Below, in pieces: positions 35,457-44,564 of a stretch of DNA of 64,000 nt (position 1 is the stretch's first letter; each line of letters starts with the position of its first letter). Made by a program: the position numbers and the translations under genes. The stretch lies in contig CAXXHC010000003.1 in assembly GCA_963663525.2 (NCBI GenBank), positions 1,781,221 through 1,845,220 on the forward strand, written 5' to 3'. The notes beneath the pieces are model-generated. The model saw nothing but the letters and a program-made list of their open reading frames with translations. It ran no database searches and was not told where the DNA came from. The stretch comes from G963663525 sp963663525 (GTDB lineage: Bacteria > Myxococcota_A > SURF-8 > G963663525).

Positions 35457-36137
35457 ATGGGCCATAGCCCCTTCATTGACACGTTGTACAACCTTTTTCA
35501 AACGGGTGGCGAATGGGTTCTGTTCGTGCTCGCCGGACTGGGTGTGCTATCTATCGGCGTATTTATGGAACGCCTGTTTTTCTACATGCGCCGCCGCGTG
35601 AATTCCTCCGGTTTCGGCCAGGAGATCGTCGAGGCGCTGAACGCCAAAGACATTGACGCAGCGTTGGAACTGCGCAAAGACAGCCAGGCTCCCGAAGTGC
35701 TGGTCGTGCGGGAAGGGTTGGTGAATTTTACGCAAGGTCGTAAAATCGCTAAGGAAATGATGGATGCGCAGGAAATCCAGCAGATTCAGGAAATGGATCG
35801 ATACACGATTATCCTGGGAACGATCGGTTCCAATGCGCCGTATGTTGGCTTGCTGGGTACGGTGCTGGGTATCATCAAGGCGTTCAGCGATCTTGCGCTG
35901 AATTCCGCGCAGGGCCCTTCTGTCGTCATGGCCGGTATTTCCGAAGCGCTCGTGGCGACCGCCGTGGGCCTGCTGGTGGCGATTCCCTCAGTCATTTTCT
36001 ACAACTGGTGCCGTCAACGCCAAAAAACCGTCGTCGGCAACATCGACCGTCTTCGCCGCATCGTGCTTGCCTCGATCCAGGACAAGACCGAACCCGATAG
36101 CGGGTCCGAGAAATCCTCGGTCAAGGTCGCGTCGTAA
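35457..36137 (+). CDS. MotA/TolQ/ExbB proton channel protein
   Basis: 226 residues from the ATG at 35457 with an AAGGAG site. Three membrane helices: ~20-40, ~125-150 and ~165-190. The family core is in APYVGLLGTVLGIIKAF and SEALVATAVGLLVAIPSVIFYN. It forms an inner-membrane channel that uses proton motive force to drive a partner. The downstream ExbD/TolR gene starts 11 bases later. No TonB, TolA or TolB gene is adjacent, so Tol versus Exb cannot be decided. Confidence 0.93.
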   Translation: MGHSPFIDTLYNLFQTGGEWVLFVLAGLGVLSIGVFMERLFFYMRRRVNSSGFGQEIVEALNAKDIDAALELRKDSQAPEVLVVREGLVNFTQGRKIAKEMMDAQEIQQIQEMDRYTIILGTIGSNAPYVGLLGTVLGIIKAFSDLALNSAQGPSVVMAGISEALVATAVGLLVAIPSVIFYNWCRQRQKTVVGNIDRLRRIVLASIQDKTEPDSGSEKSSVKVAS

Positions 36138-36148
36138 AGGAGGATGTC

Positions 36149-36661
36149 ATGGCTGGTATGCAATCATCCGACGAGGCGCTGACCGAAATCAACATCGTTC
36201 CACTCGTCGATATCGTATTGGTTTTACTCATTATTTTCATGGTGACGGCCAATTTCATCGTGAAACCCGCTATCGATCTCGAACTGCCCAAGGCCGACAC
36301 CGGCGATGCCAAGGAGCGCAACCAGTTTTCGCTGATTCTGGGCAAAGACGGCTCCATCGGCGTGGGCGAAAACGTGTTCGCCAACGAACGGGAGGCGCTC
36401 GACGCCATCCAGGCCGAGTACGACGCCTGGGCCAATTCGCCTGAAAAAGAAGAGAACCGCGACATTACGATGATCGTTCAGGCCGATGCGCTGGTCAGCC
36501 ACGGGCGGGTGATCCACTTCATCGACGAGGCGCGGAAAATCGGCATCGTCAAATATGCCTTCAACGTCGACCCATCCGCCGCCGCCGAAGCGCCGGTGAG
36601 CGTCGAAGACCTGAAAGACGAGGATAAACAGGAAGATACACCGCCTCCGGCAGGGGAGTGA
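36149..36661 (+). CDS. ExbD/TolR family protein
   Basis: 170 residues. An N-terminal cytoplasmic tail ends INIVPLVD, where the membrane Asp (near residue 17) conducts protons in the family. One membrane segment (LVDIVLVLLIIFMVTANFIV) and a periplasmic domain follow; the acidic, Pro-rich C-terminal tail is not conserved. It forms the 5:2 complex with the TolQ/ExbB protein encoded just upstream. Confidence 0.93.
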   Translation: MAGMQSSDEALTEINIVPLVDIVLVLLIIFMVTANFIVKPAIDLELPKADTGDAKERNQFSLILGKDGSIGVGENVFANEREALDAIQAEYDAWANSPEKEENRDITMIVQADALVSHGRVIHFIDEARKIGIVKYAFNVDPSAAAEAPVSVEDLKDEDKQEDTPPPAGE

Positions 36662-36665
36662 GGCG

Positions 36666-36700
36666 ATGTCGGGTGATTTTCACCCGACCTTCTTGTTTTT
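36666..36700 (+). terminator. Terminator of the TolQ-TolR unit
   Basis: The hairpin GTCGGGTGA-TTT-TCACCCGAC (36668-36688) and a T-rich tail lie just after the stop codon. Confidence 0.7.
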
Positions 36701-36717
36701 AGCGATCCTCTCGTCAT

Positions 36718-36806
36718 GTGTGGCATGGGCGAACCACAGGTTACCCATGTGCATGGTTGGGACCACGGGCAAGCGGACGTTTCACGTCGCTTGGCCCGTG
36801 CCACCC
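36718..36806. repeat. Compact triple-hairpin palindromic element
   Basis: The outer arms GTGTGGCATGGGC and GCCCGTGCCACCC pair at 11 of 13 positions. Inside lie two more palindromes, at 36724-36749 (CATGGG...CCCATG with AACC/GGTT) and at 36771-36792 (AAGCG-ACGT/ACGT-CGCTT). The whole could form a three-arm structure. It is in the leader between tolR and dnaG. It may be a REP/BIME-like repeat or a structured leader RNA. Confidence 0.5.
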
Positions 36807-36978
36807 TTTGTTTCGAGGGGTTTCTATCGCTAAAATCAAATAACAACTGCTATCATTCACACCAGTCTCTCCCACCCTTTGTTGCCAAAGAAAAAAGAAT
36901 TGACTTTCTTCGGTAAGCCTTCATACATTGAGTGACCTCGAAAGTGGTTTAATTTCTTTTAGAAACGGGCGGAGTTCC

Positions 36979-38826
36979 GTGGGGTCTTCGGAACACATTA
37001 TTCAGGAAATCAAGGATCGGGCGGGCATCGTAAACGTGGTGTCCCGGTACGTCGATCTCACCCGTAAAAGCGGGCGCTACTGGGGGCGCTGTCCGTTTCA
37101 CGCCGAGAAAACGGCCTCGTTTTCGGTCAACGAGGAGATGCAGTTCTACTACTGCTTCGGCTGCCACGCCAAAGGGGACGTGCTGACCTTCCTGCAAAAT
37201 ATCGAGGGCTTGAGCTTTGGCGAAGCGTTGGAGAAACTGGCGGCGGAAACCGGCGTCGAGTTGCCGAAAAAGGCCGATTTCAAAGAAAACAAAGAGAAAC
37301 AGTCGTTCAAGCGGCGCGTGTTGGAACTCAACGGCCTCGCGCAGGCGTGGTTTCTCAAGTCGCTTCAGCCGGATTCTCCTGCAAAAAAATACTTGGAAAA
37401 ACGAGGGGTTGCGCCGAAAATGGCCGAACGCTTCGGACTCGGTTTCGCCCCTCCGGGTTGGGATCTTTTGCAAAAAGAACTGGCGCGGCACAATGTTTCG
37501 GCTGAAGAGGTGGAACGCGCCGGTCTGGCCAAACCCAGCCAAAAAGGCAACCTGATCGACCGCTTCCGCAACCGGCTGATGTTTCCCATCGTCATGGAAG
37601 GAGAAAACACCGTCGGGTTCGGCGGTCGCGCCATCGACCCGGAGGACAAAGGCCCGAAATATCTCAATTCTCCCGAGTCCGCAGCCTTCGACAAATCCAA
37701 TTGTCTATACGGTTTTTTCCAGGCGATGCAGGCGATTCGCAAAAAAAAGCGCTGTCTCGTCGTGGAAGGCAACCTGGACGTCGTGATGATGCACCAAGGT
37801 GGTTTGGACGAAACGGTGGCCACCCTCGGTACGGCGATGACCGAAAAGCACGTGCGGAGGCTCAAACGTCTGGCCCCGGACCTCGTGCTGATTTACGACG
37901 GCGACGCGGCGGGACGCAAGGCCGCATTCGGTTCCCTGCCGCTGTTTCTGTCGCAGGATCTTTCGGCGCGTGTGGTGCTTCTGCCGCCGGAACACGACCC
38001 GGACAGCTTCATTCGAGAGTATGGAGCCGAGGAAATGGAAGCGCTCGTCGCCGATGCGCCCTACCTGCTCGACGTTTGGCTGGAGGATCTCATCGGTCGC
38101 CGCGCGCCAGGGAATCCCGGCGTTGCCGCGTGCGTGGAAGAGGCGGTGCCGATGATCGGCAAGCTGGCCAACTCCGTGCTCAAAGAACGCTACCTCGACG
38201 ACCTCGCGGCCCGGCTGCAAATCAATCGCAATGTGCTGCGCGCCGAGATCCGACGCAACGTAGTGAAAAAATCCAAAGATTCCAAGCGCTTCGAGTTTTC
38301 TCCGGCGCGTCTGGCCACCGGTGCGGCGGCGGATCTGAAGGCCCACGAGGATCTTTTGTTGATGCTTTTCCGTATTCCGGATACGGTGGCGCAATGGTTT
38401 GAGGAAGACGGGGTGGTGAATCGCTTGACGCTCGCTTCTTTTCCTGAAGCCGTGGCCACACTGCTGGAAGCTCGTCGCGCGGGGGAAACGATCGGTGCCG
38501 TGGATCTGATCGGCTGCTTCGATGGCTCCGACGAGCAGGCACGCATGGTGGAACGGCTGACGGGAAACAGCGAAAAAACGACGGTATATTCCGAGATATT
38601 CACCGCCGAGACGGCGCGGACGGTCTACCTGGATTGCCTCAACCAGTTGAATGTAAAGGAGATTCGGGACGAACTGGCCGAATTGGATCTGGAAATCCGG
38701 CAGGTGCGGGAATCGGGCGATACGGAGGAATTCGAGCGTTTAATGCAGAAAAAATGGGAATTAAACCGGGAATTGTCGCTGACGACGGAAAAAAACTTAC
38801 GTCTTATTCAAGTGGATGGCGACTAA
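36979..38826 (+). CDS. dnaG: DNA primase
   Basis: The GTG at 36979 with CGGAG upstream is preferred over a TTG at 36928 that has no ribosome site, giving 615 residues. The CHC2 zinc-binding domain has C38, H41, C59 and C62 (CPFH, CFGC). The catalytic core has VGFGGRAI, the TOPRIM glutamate in VVEGNLDVVMMH and the acidic YDGDAAG. The C-terminal helicase-binding region follows. It makes RNA primers for the lagging strand. It lies 221 bases upstream of rpoD in the classical dnaG-rpoD order. Confidence 0.96.
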   Translation: MGSSEHIIQEIKDRAGIVNVVSRYVDLTRKSGRYWGRCPFHAEKTASFSVNEEMQFYYCFGCHAKGDVLTFLQNIEGLSFGEALEKLAAETGVELPKKADFKENKEKQSFKRRVLELNGLAQAWFLKSLQPDSPAKKYLEKRGVAPKMAERFGLGFAPPGWDLLQKELARHNVSAEEVERAGLAKPSQKGNLIDRFRNRLMFPIVMEGENTVGFGGRAIDPEDKGPKYLNSPESAAFDKSNCLYGFFQAMQAIRKKKRCLVVEGNLDVVMMHQGGLDETVATLGTAMTEKHVRRLKRLAPDLVLIYDGDAAGRKAAFGSLPLFLSQDLSARVVLLPPEHDPDSFIREYGAEEMEALVADAPYLLDVWLEDLIGRRAPGNPGVAACVEEAVPMIGKLANSVLKERYLDDLAARLQINRNVLRAEIRRNVVKKSKDSKRFEFSPARLATGAAADLKAHEDLLLMLFRIPDTVAQWFEEDGVVNRLTLASFPEAVATLLEARRAGETIGAVDLIGCFDGSDEQARMVERLTGNSEKTTVYSEIFTAETARTVYLDCLNQLNVKEIRDELAELDLEIRQVRESGDTEEFERLMQKKWELNRELSLTTEKNLRLIQVDGD

Positions 38827-39047
38827 GAAATTGGAGAGAAAGTGTCGTTTTTTGAAAAACAACCGGGAATTCCCGACCGGAATCTTGCTTTTGGGACTCT
38901 AAGCACTAGGGTTTAAGATGGAAAGGAGTCACGAATCGATTGCCGAAGGTGTCCTTCGGTGCCATGGAAGAGGATGCAGAGGGCTTCTGTCTTGAAAAAG
39001 AGGAAACCCGGATCGTAAAGGCAATGTCCAATTCTGAAGGAGACACC

Positions 39048-40784
39048 ATGAGTGACGATCAGCCCCGGCAACACGCGGGGATGGAAAAACTGATCAAAAG
39101 AGGCAAAGTGAAGGGTTTCGTCACGTATGACGAAATCAACAAGGCGTTGACTACGGAAAAGGTTTCGACGGAAGATCTCGACGACCTGATGGTCATGATG
39201 GGGGATCTTGAAATCGAAGTGGTCGACAAGGAAAGCGATCTCGACGCGAAAGCCGACTCCTTTGACTCGAAGAAAAGCGACTCCGAGGAGGAAGCGGCGG
39301 GCAAGGCGAGCGACCCGGTGCGTATGTACCTTAGAAAAATGGGTTCCGTCTCCCTGCTGACCCGCCAGGGTGAGGTGGAGATCGCCAAGCGTATCGAAGC
39401 CGGAGAGCAGGCGATGCTCAACGTGATCCTGGAAAGCCCGCTGGCCATCAACGAGGTGGTTTCGCTGGCGGACAAGATCAAGTCGGGCAATACCCGCGTG
39501 ATGGAATTGTTCCGCGACGCGGTGGACGAGGACGAATTCTCCGAGGATATTCAGGAAGATCGCATCATCGCGCTGATCGACAAAATCAAGAAACTCGATC
39601 GGGACCGCCACGCCCTGATCGACAAATTAAACCAACTCGCCGATGACGACCCCCACCGAGACAAGCTGGTGGAACTCGTCGATCAGAACAACGAGAAGCT
39701 CAAGTCCATCTTGAAGGATGTTGTGCTCAACAAAAAGCAGATCGACCAGATCATTCGGAGATTGCAGTACTGCATTACCTGCATCGACAACGCCCGGCGC
39801 GAGCGTGCCGAGATCGAAAGACGCCACAACGTCCAATATGTCGAATTTTGCCTAGACATGAAGGATTTTTACCGGCGGCGAGCCAATGAAGCCAAAGTAC
39901 TGGCCAAGCTTGAGATGGAGCGGGAGGAACTGTTCGATCTCGAAGAGCGTTTCATTTGCGCCGAACAGCCAGCCTGGGAAGTCGAGCAGGAGACGAAGCT
40001 TTCTCGCGACGATCTCTGCCGCACCTACGATTCCATCATGTCGGGCAAGCGCAAGGCCGAACGCGCGAAAAGTGAACTGGTCGAGGCCAACCTGCGCCTC
40101 GTGGTATCCATCGCGAAGAAATACACCAATCGCGGCCTGCAATTCCTCGACCTGATCCAGGAAGGCAACATCGGCCTGATGAAAGCCGTGGACAAGTTCG
40201 AGTATCAGCGCGGCTACAAATTCTCGACCTACGCCACCTGGTGGATTCGACAGGCCATCACGCGGGCCATTGCCGATCAGGCGCGCACCATCCGCATTCC
40301 CGTGCACATGATCGAGACGATCAACAAGCTGATTCGCACGTCCCGACACCTCGTACAGGAAATCGGCAGGGAACCGACGCCGGAGGAGATCGGCGAAAAG
40401 ATGGACCTGCCGGTGGACAAAGTGCGCAAGGTGTTGAAAATCGCCAAGGAACCGATCTCCCTGGAGACGCCCATCGGCGAGGAAGAGGACTCCCACCTGG
40501 GCGATTTCATCGAGGACAAGCAGATTCTCTCGCCTTCGGATGCGGTCATCAACCTCAACCTGAGCGAACAGACCCGCAAGGTGCTTTCGACGCTCACTCC
40601 CCGCGAGGAAAAAGTGCTGCGGATGCGTTTCGGCATCGGCGAGCGATCGGACCACACGCTGGAGGAAGTCGGCCAGAACTTCGAGGTGACAAGGGAGAGA
40701 ATCCGCCAGATCGAGGCCAAGGCCCTGAAAAAGCTCAGGCATTCCAGCCGTTCGCAGAAGCTGAAAAGTTTTCTGGAGAACTGA
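39048..40784 (+). CDS. rpoD: RNA polymerase primary sigma factor (sigma-70)
   Basis: 578 residues from the ATG at 39048 with GAAGGAG upstream. Region 1.1 (LIKRGKVKGFVTYDEIN) is followed by region 1.2 (DPVRMYLRKMGSV). Regions 2.1-2.4 hold EGNIGLMKAVDKFEYQRG and FSTYATWWIRQAI. Region 3 and region 4.2 (NFEVTRERIRQIEAKALKKL) are complete. Non-conserved region insertion ~150-290 is short. It directs housekeeping transcription; the many TTGxxx/TATAxT promoters seen here fit. Confidence 0.97.
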   Translation: MSDDQPRQHAGMEKLIKRGKVKGFVTYDEINKALTTEKVSTEDLDDLMVMMGDLEIEVVDKESDLDAKADSFDSKKSDSEEEAAGKASDPVRMYLRKMGSVSLLTRQGEVEIAKRIEAGEQAMLNVILESPLAINEVVSLADKIKSGNTRVMELFRDAVDEDEFSEDIQEDRIIALIDKIKKLDRDRHALIDKLNQLADDDPHRDKLVELVDQNNEKLKSILKDVVLNKKQIDQIIRRLQYCITCIDNARRERAEIERRHNVQYVEFCLDMKDFYRRRANEAKVLAKLEMEREELFDLEERFICAEQPAWEVEQETKLSRDDLCRTYDSIMSGKRKAERAKSELVEANLRLVVSIAKKYTNRGLQFLDLIQEGNIGLMKAVDKFEYQRGYKFSTYATWWIRQAITRAIADQARTIRIPVHMIETINKLIRTSRHLVQEIGREPTPEEIGEKMDLPVDKVRKVLKIAKEPISLETPIGEEEDSHLGDFIEDKQILSPSDAVINLNLSEQTRKVLSTLTPREEKVLRMRFGIGERSDHTLEEVGQNFEVTRERIRQIEAKALKKLRHSSRSQKLKSFLEN

Positions 40785-40818
40785 CGCGACATCACGCGAA
40801 TCACGAAGAGATTCCACA

Positions 40819-40852
40819 ACGACCGGGCGAACATCGTCCGGTCGTTTTTTTT
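40819..40852 (+). terminator. Terminator after rpoD
   Basis: The stem ACGACCGG/CCGGTCGT and eight T residues lie 35 bases after the rpoD stop. Confidence 0.9.
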
Positions 40853-40919
40853 GGAGTCTTTATGGATTTTACATTGTCGGTTGAAACGCACTACATTTTT
40901 TAATGGGGGCACCTAATCA

Positions 40920-41147
40920 GGGCGGAAATGAAATGAGTGCGAAACATTGTAAAAGCTTATTCCTAGGAGAAAAAACGTAGGGGCGAGTGTAGTGAACAAA
41001 GTGAACGGAGCTCCCAAAAACCGAAAAACTCTGTCAAAAAGGGGGGCTACAGTCGCCATGCTCCTTTCACCCACCCCTACATTCACCCTCCCTTTTTTTA
41101 AGGTTTCAAACGAAAAAACAGATTTTGCACTATTTTAAATTACGCCC
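40920..41147. mobile_element. MITE, subtype B, 228 bp with 9-bp target duplications
   Basis: Terminal inverted repeats (GGGCGGAAATGAAATGAGTG and the complement of CACTATTTTAAATTACGCCC) match those of the 13.1-kb MITE. Direct repeats ACCTAATCA (40911-40919) and ACCTAATGA (41148-41156) differ by one base. The interior is unrelated to subtype A and includes GTAGGGGCG near the left and CACCCCTAC near the right. No coding frame. The element lies in the 694-bp gap after rpoD. The rest of that gap (41157-41478) shows no gene I can support. Confidence 0.8.
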
Positions 41148-41478
41148 ACCTAATGAGAAAGCAGTTGACTGAACAGGCTGACTACACGTACCATTATGGA
41201 GTCCTTTCGAGGGAGTTAAATCTTTTATGCTTAATCCGATTCCACCCAAACGCTTTTAACTCATCTCGAATTCAAAAATGAGTCGCTCTAAAAAGTTGGA
41301 TCGACTGATCGGGAAATACCTGTTCGTCAACGCACTTGAGATTCTTGGAAGCCTTCGTTTAAGGATCAACCGCTACTGACAGATGAAACCGGAACGCTAC
41401 GGTTCGAATTCGAGCGCTTGGGGCTCGCAAACAATTTGATCCGGAAATTGGTACGAGACGAAGTCAAAGAGGGAATTT

Positions 41479-42582
41479 ATGATGAAAGAAACGCAGAACA
41501 CGGTGCTTATCGTGGACGATACGCCAGCCAATATCGACGTTCTTTTCAACGCTTTGAGCGACGACTACAGCTTACAGGTCGCGCTGGACGGGTGTACTGC
41601 CCTTGAACTCGTCGAAGAGTACCCACCCGACCTGATCCTGTTGGATGTGATTATGCCGGGAATGAATGGCTTCGAAGTGTGTGAACGCCTAAAATCTGAA
41701 TTAACGACTCGGGACATCCCGATTTTGTTTGTAACCGCGTTGGGAGACGTGAAAGCCGAGACCAAAGGACTGGAATGCGGTGCCGTCGACTATATTCATA
41801 AACCCATTAACGTTCCTCTGGTTAGAGCCCGCGTCAAGAACCACCTGGCGCTTAAGCATCAGAAAGATCTGCTTAAACAAAGCATTTCCTTACTTCAGCA
41901 CGAAAAGGAACTGCTGGAACACAAAGCCGAACTCGGCATCCAGGCAGGAGGCTTGGCCCACGACATGTCGAATGTGTTGATGATGTCCACCTTGCTTGAA
42001 ATGATTCCCAAACAACGACCTGAGACAGACGAACAATGGCAGAAGGTGCTACAAGCAATCGACTCCGTTGTAGGCGTTTTAGACCTCGGAGCAGAGATTT
42101 GTCGGGGGTTTACAAGCTACTTGCAAAACATTGGCGAGAAGGAAACCGTTGTAACGCTGGACAATTTGTTACAGGCCGTGAACATGTACAAAAGAAAGTT
42201 CAAGGGCAATTTCATCAAAGAACTGGAGAAAGGACTGCCACCTATAAAATGCAAGGGATATCAAATCAAACGAGTGCTAATAAACTTGTTTGTCAATGCT
42301 CTCCAGGCCGTTGAGAGAATTGAAGAACCGAAAATCGAGCTGAAAGCCTGGTTTCAGGACGGCAAGGTGATGATCTCGATCGCGGACAACGGCGATGGCA
42401 TACCTCCTGATATCCTACCGAAGATTTTCGACGAAAGGTTTACTACAAAAAAAACGGGGACTGGACTCGGGCTTTTCATGGCCAAACAAATCATGAATGC
42501 GCACGGCGGCGATATCGAGGTCGTTTCGGAACCAGACAAAGGCGCGAAGTTCACCCTCATCCTCCCGGTCTACGCGATGTAG
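41479..42582 (+). CDS. Response regulator-histidine kinase hybrid (REC + HATPase)
   Basis: 367 residues, with a GAGG site 7 bases upstream. N-terminal receiver domain: acidic pair D13/D14, phosphoacceptor D56 (LLDVIMPGMNG) and K108. A coiled-coil (~120-155) leads to the H-box GLAHDMSN (H161). The ATPase domain has LFVNALQAV (N box), DNGDGIPPDI (G1) and GTGLGLFMAK (G2). The order REC then kinase and the lack of a membrane segment make it a cytosolic hybrid sensor kinase. Its input may come by phosphorylation of the receiver. No cognate partner is adjacent. A hairpin at 42594-42616 separates it from the convergent lgt. Confidence 0.9.
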   Translation: MMKETQNTVLIVDDTPANIDVLFNALSDDYSLQVALDGCTALELVEEYPPDLILLDVIMPGMNGFEVCERLKSELTTRDIPILFVTALGDVKAETKGLECGAVDYIHKPINVPLVRARVKNHLALKHQKDLLKQSISLLQHEKELLEHKAELGIQAGGLAHDMSNVLMMSTLLEMIPKQRPETDEQWQKVLQAIDSVVGVLDLGAEICRGFTSYLQNIGEKETVVTLDNLLQAVNMYKRKFKGNFIKELEKGLPPIKCKGYQIKRVLINLFVNALQAVERIEEPKIELKAWFQDGKVMISIADNGDGIPPDILPKIFDERFTTKKTGTGLGLFMAKQIMNAHGGDIEVVSEPDKGAKFTLILPVYAM

Positions 42583-42593
42583 AAGGATAGTCG

Positions 42594-42616
42594 GGTCGGG
42601 TGAAAATCACCTGACC
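42594..42616. terminator. Bidirectional hairpin between kinase gene and lgt
   Basis: The dyad GGTCGGGTGA/TCACCTGACC lies between convergent stop codons at 42582 and 42625. Neither side has a long T run, so strength is uncertain. It is close in sequence to the hairpin at 36668. Confidence 0.5.
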
Positions 42617-42624
42617 TACACCAT

Positions 42625-43581
42625 CTACATTTTATATCCCTGTTTTTCCAGGCGTTTTCGGCTGAGATGCCGATATCCCCAAGCCGCTGCCAGCAGCACA
42701 CACACACAGAAAACATGCATGGCCGAGATGCCCGTCACGATTTCGAAAGACCGGCCTTCGAATTGAAACGTCCGAGACCACGACACAACGTAGCCCGCCA
42801 GTGGTTCTCCTCGCAGGCTTTCGGCAAACAGACGAAGCAGGGAATAGCCGATGAAATAGGACAGCCAGACCTGTCCTTTGAACCGGCGCTTGGCCAGAAG
42901 TCGGGCGAGCACGAGAAAAATCACAAATTCCCCAGCGCTTTCAAGCGGTTGTGTAGGGTGCAGGGGTAGCGTGAGGCCGTCGCCGGGCAGCCATCCGTGA
43001 CGCAGGTGCTGAAGGTAGGCGTGGGAGCCGGAGCCGAAGCGCAGTCCCCAGGGAAGGTGCGTCGGCGCACCGAAACAACAACCTGCCAGAAGGCAGCCCA
43101 GGCGGCTGATGGCGTGCCCCAATGCGACCGCCGGGGCTCCGATGTCGGCAAACTCGAAGGCGTCGATTCTTTTCCAGCGACCGTACAGCAATGTGGCCAG
43201 CAGCGCTCCCAGCGGTGCGCCGTACCAGGCCATGCCGCCGCGCCAGAACGTGGCGAAGGCGAGGCAGTCGGGCTCTCCGGGAGGACGCTGACCGTACAGC
43301 ATATTGGGTAGTTCGGGGTGAAAACAGGCGTTCCAATATTCGGGCGCGTGGGCTAGAGCATACAGCATCCGGGTGCCCAGAAGTCCGAAAAGTGTAGTGA
43401 TGACGAGGAGATCCAGAAGCCGTTCCGTTTTGAAACCACGCTTGCGACCGACGATGAAAACCCACGCCGCACCCGCCAGCGCCGCGAGTACGACCATGAC
43501 GTCGTAGCCGTGGATCTGCCACGGACCGAACAGCCGTCCCCAGACTTCGAAAAGCGGAATGCGGAAAAGCTCCGGTTTCAT
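42625..43581 (-). CDS. lgt: Prolipoprotein diacylglyceryl transferase
   Basis: 318 residues from the ATG at 43579-43581 with GAGG upstream. Seven membrane helices. The Lgt core is GGMAWYGAPLGALLA and ISRLGCLLAGCCFGAPT, a variant of the usual RxGNFxNxE signature, then PLHPTQPLES. It transfers diacylglycerol from phosphatidylglycerol to the lipobox cysteine. The window encodes at least seven lipoproteins that would need it. Confidence 0.85.
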   Translation of the reverse strand: MKPELFRIPLFEVWGRLFGPWQIHGYDVMVVLAALAGAAWVFIVGRKRGFKTERLLDLLVITTLFGLLGTRMLYALAHAPEYWNACFHPELPNMLYGQRPPGEPDCLAFATFWRGGMAWYGAPLGALLATLLYGRWKRIDAFEFADIGAPAVALGHAISRLGCLLAGCCFGAPTHLPWGLRFGSGSHAYLQHLRHGWLPGDGLTLPLHPTQPLESAGEFVIFLVLARLLAKRRFKGQVWLSYFIGYSLLRLFAESLRGEPLAGYVVSWSRTFQFEGRSFEIVTGISAMHVFCVCVLLAAAWGYRHLSRKRLEKQGYKM

Positions 43582-43672
43582 ACGCGCCTCGTGCGTGACC
43601 GAAAGAATCGCGAAACAAAGTCCACTGTACACGGGGCATGGGACGGGAGCAAGACCCGCGCGGAAGATCCTG

Positions 43673-43987
43673 TCAGGATCGCGGTAGGCGGATCTTGCGT
43701 TTCTCCGGCTTGGGATGGGGGCGATAGAGGATGGCGACGTGGCCGATAAGCCCGGCCAGGGCAGCCCCGCAGCCGGAGAGGATCTCGGGCAGCAGTTCGT
43801 CCTTTTCCTCTTTGAAATCGGTGAATTTGACCTTGATGAGTTCGTGGGTCGTCAAGGCTTCGTCGAGGGCGGACAGCAGGCCGGGGGTGATCCCCTTCTG
43901 GCCGATCTGCACCACCGGTTTCAGTGCGTGGGCCAGTCCGCGCAAATGCTTTCGCTGGGCGGAAGTCAGTGAAGGAGGAGAGGGCAC
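43673..43987 (-). CDS. yhbY: YhbY-family RNA-binding protein (CRM domain)
   Basis: 104 residues from a GTG at 43985-43987 with GAAAGGAA upstream; a longer frame from 44083 has no ribosome site. LTSAQRKHLRGLAHALKPVVQIGQKGIT is split by the family pattern (motif GxxGxT at IGQKGIT). HELIKVKF and GHVAILYRP complete the CRM fold. In E. coli YhbY binds pre-50S ribosomal particles. It lies 91 bases upstream of lgt in the same direction. Confidence 0.9.
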   Translation of the reverse strand: MPSPPSLTSAQRKHLRGLAHALKPVVQIGQKGITPGLLSALDEALTTHELIKVKFTDFKEEKDELLPEILSGCGAALAGLIGHVAILYRPHPKPEKRKIRLPRS

Positions 43988-44181
43988 GGGCGTTCCTTTC
44001 GTCGAAACGGGGTTGCAGGTCCATGCGCGTTCTATAGCGCTTTCGAAGGCTTCGAGCAAGGACTGGAAATTGAAAAAGTACAAACTCGGAATGGACCCGA
44101 AGGGTCCAAGCGCCTATCTCTCGGGGTTGTCTGTTGGTCATAAGTTAAAATTGGTTGTAAATTCAACCAGTTATGTCTATC
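43988..44181. other. Intergenic leader, no gene seen
   Basis: Between the yhbY start and the compound repeat. It contains a 15-bp palindrome GGACCC-GAA-GGGTCC at 44094-44108 that also occurs in the 13.1-kb MITE. The remaining bases show no coding frame. Confidence 0.4.
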
Positions 44182-44484
44182 GGGTGCCATAGTCTCACGG
44201 CTGGAAGCCGGGAGGCTGTGTTCAATGTAGGGTTTTCGATCATGGATTATATCCCTCACAGCCTTCCCGTCTCCGACGATGAGGCTCAGCTTGCTGACAA
44301 AGTATCTATCTTTGTAGAAACATCTGTCACCCCCGCGAAGGCGGGGGGCCAGGTGCTTGATATTGCTCTGGATTCCCGCCTGCGCGGGAATGACATTTAT
44401 GCTGAATTGGGGCTGGAAATCAAATTCAGGAGGTTTGTCAATACTCACAGCCTCCTCGTCTCCGACGGTGAGGCTATGCCACCC
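44182..44484. repeat. Compound inverted repeat of a ~45-bp unit
   Basis: The unit GGGTG(C/G)CATAG(T/C)CTCAC...GAGGCTGTG is present forward at 44182-44228 and reversed at 44439-44484, giving imperfect terminal inverted repeats. A third, reversed copy lies at 44256-44298 (CACAGCCTTCCCGTCTCCGA). Between them are two widespread palindromes: CCCCCGCGAAGGCGGGGG (44331-44349) and ATTCCCGCCTGCGCGGGAAT (44373-44392). No coding frame. It looks like a nested repeat element. Confidence 0.6.
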
Positions 44485-44564
44485 ATTGTTTGTTTCGATC
44501 CTCTGCTAAAAATGAGACCGACCTTGTGATTTCAAATGCTTTTGCAGTGCACGGGGCGATTTTC

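Noticed and set aside
36928..36978. A TTG start for dnaG 51 bases upstream of the chosen GTG
   Set aside because: No ribosome site before it, and the extra residues match no DnaG N-terminus; the GTG has CGGAG in the right place.
38940..39047. A longer RpoD reading from a TTG
   Set aside because: Family alignment starts with region 1.1 just after the ATG at 39048, which has a strong ribosome site.
41332..41606. A frame reading into the histidine kinase start, with a possible upstream peptide
   Set aside because: It overlaps the kinase gene out of frame and shows no family motif; the kinase start has its own ribosome site.
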